From: Microglena sp. YARC
Lineage: Eukaryota; Chlorophyta; Chlorophyceae; Chlamydomonadales; Chlamydomonadaceae
Assembly (NCBI GenBank): GCA_022414725.1
Contig: CM039464.1
Span: forward strand, 31,174,109 to 31,238,108
Direction of reading: 5' to 3'
DNA length: 64,000 nt
The notes under the pieces were generated by a model, which searched no databases, was not told where the DNA came from, and saw only the letters and a list, made by a program, of their open reading frames with translations. The translations under genes were made by a program, and so were the position numbers. Shown here piece by piece: positions 63,883-64,000 of the stretch. The number at the start of each line of letters is the position of its first letter. The first letter of the stretch is position 1.

Positions 63883-64000
63883 GAGTGTACCTGAATAAAG
63901 CAATATCAGTGCGATCCATCAAGCTACCATGCGAAGATGCGTTCTATGATTCACTGGAATCCATACAAGCTGCAGCTCCGGAACCAAGTCATGCCAGGAT
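63883..64000 (+). CDS. Gene 3 exon 7, continuing beyond the window
   Basis: Acceptor ACCCTCACAG. Two bases complete the exon 6 codon. It encodes GVYLNKAISVRSIKLPCEDA then FYDSLESIQAAAPEPSHAR, open to the window edge. Confidence 0.66.

Overview
The window is eukaryotic nuclear DNA. Coding sequence is cut into short exons with GT-AG introns of up to several kb. Ty1/copia LTR retrotransposons, non-LTR (LINE) retrotransposons, hAT-type MITEs and SINE-like repeats sit in the introns, together with many micro- and minisatellites. Exons are more GC-rich than introns. The best-conserved host gene belongs to the DUF3638/DUF3645 family of very large proteins known from fungi and protists. This composition fits an alga or other protist with a large, repeat-rich genome. 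The sequence alone does not fix the species.

Region by region. (1) 3.3-34.6 kb, plus strand: fourteen recognisable exons of a DUF3638/DUF3645 gene, broken by three in-frame stops and by a LINE inserted inside one exon. (2) Transposons within that gene: LINE-1 (0-3.1 kb, upstream of the first visible exon), LINE-2 (8.3-9.3 kb), and LINE-3 (9.4-21.8 kb), which contains a complete Copia element (13.4-20.7 kb) that itself contains a LINE 3' fragment (17.2-17.5 kb). LINE-4 (22.1-23.3 kb) and LINE-5 (24.0-24.3 kb) follow. (3) 34.5-43.5 kb: a 433-bp tandem array that begins at the end of the last recognised exon of that gene. It is interrupted by a palindrome that holds a second, young Copia element (35.8-42.8 kb). 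(4) 43.5-45.9 kb: repeat-filled spacer. (5) 45.9-52.3 kb, minus strand: a second gene of unknown function. It has at least three phase-compatible exons, the last encoding a long Ala/Pro/Gly-rich repetitive tail. (6) 52.3-54.7 kb: repeat-rich divergent intergenic region. (7) 54.75 kb to the right edge, plus strand: a third gene with seven phase-consistent exons. It encodes an N-terminally membrane-anchored protein with Gln/Ser/Pro-rich low-complexity segments, and it runs off the window.

The most unusual property is shared by all three host genes. At least nine exon edges, each with its splice site, have been copied in tandem into the neighbouring intron, giving arrays of degenerate exon ends carrying decoy donors or acceptors. 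One array also carries a SINE-like element whose ends read GT...TAG. Other points of interest: a UAG codon conserved between gag and pol of two diverged Copia elements; Copia LTRs that begin TATCAGC or TGTCAGC and end GCTGATA; a MITE family with 8-bp target duplications; a LINE with a (TAATG)n tail and satellite-like 5' end; and three levels of nested insertion datable from target-site duplications.
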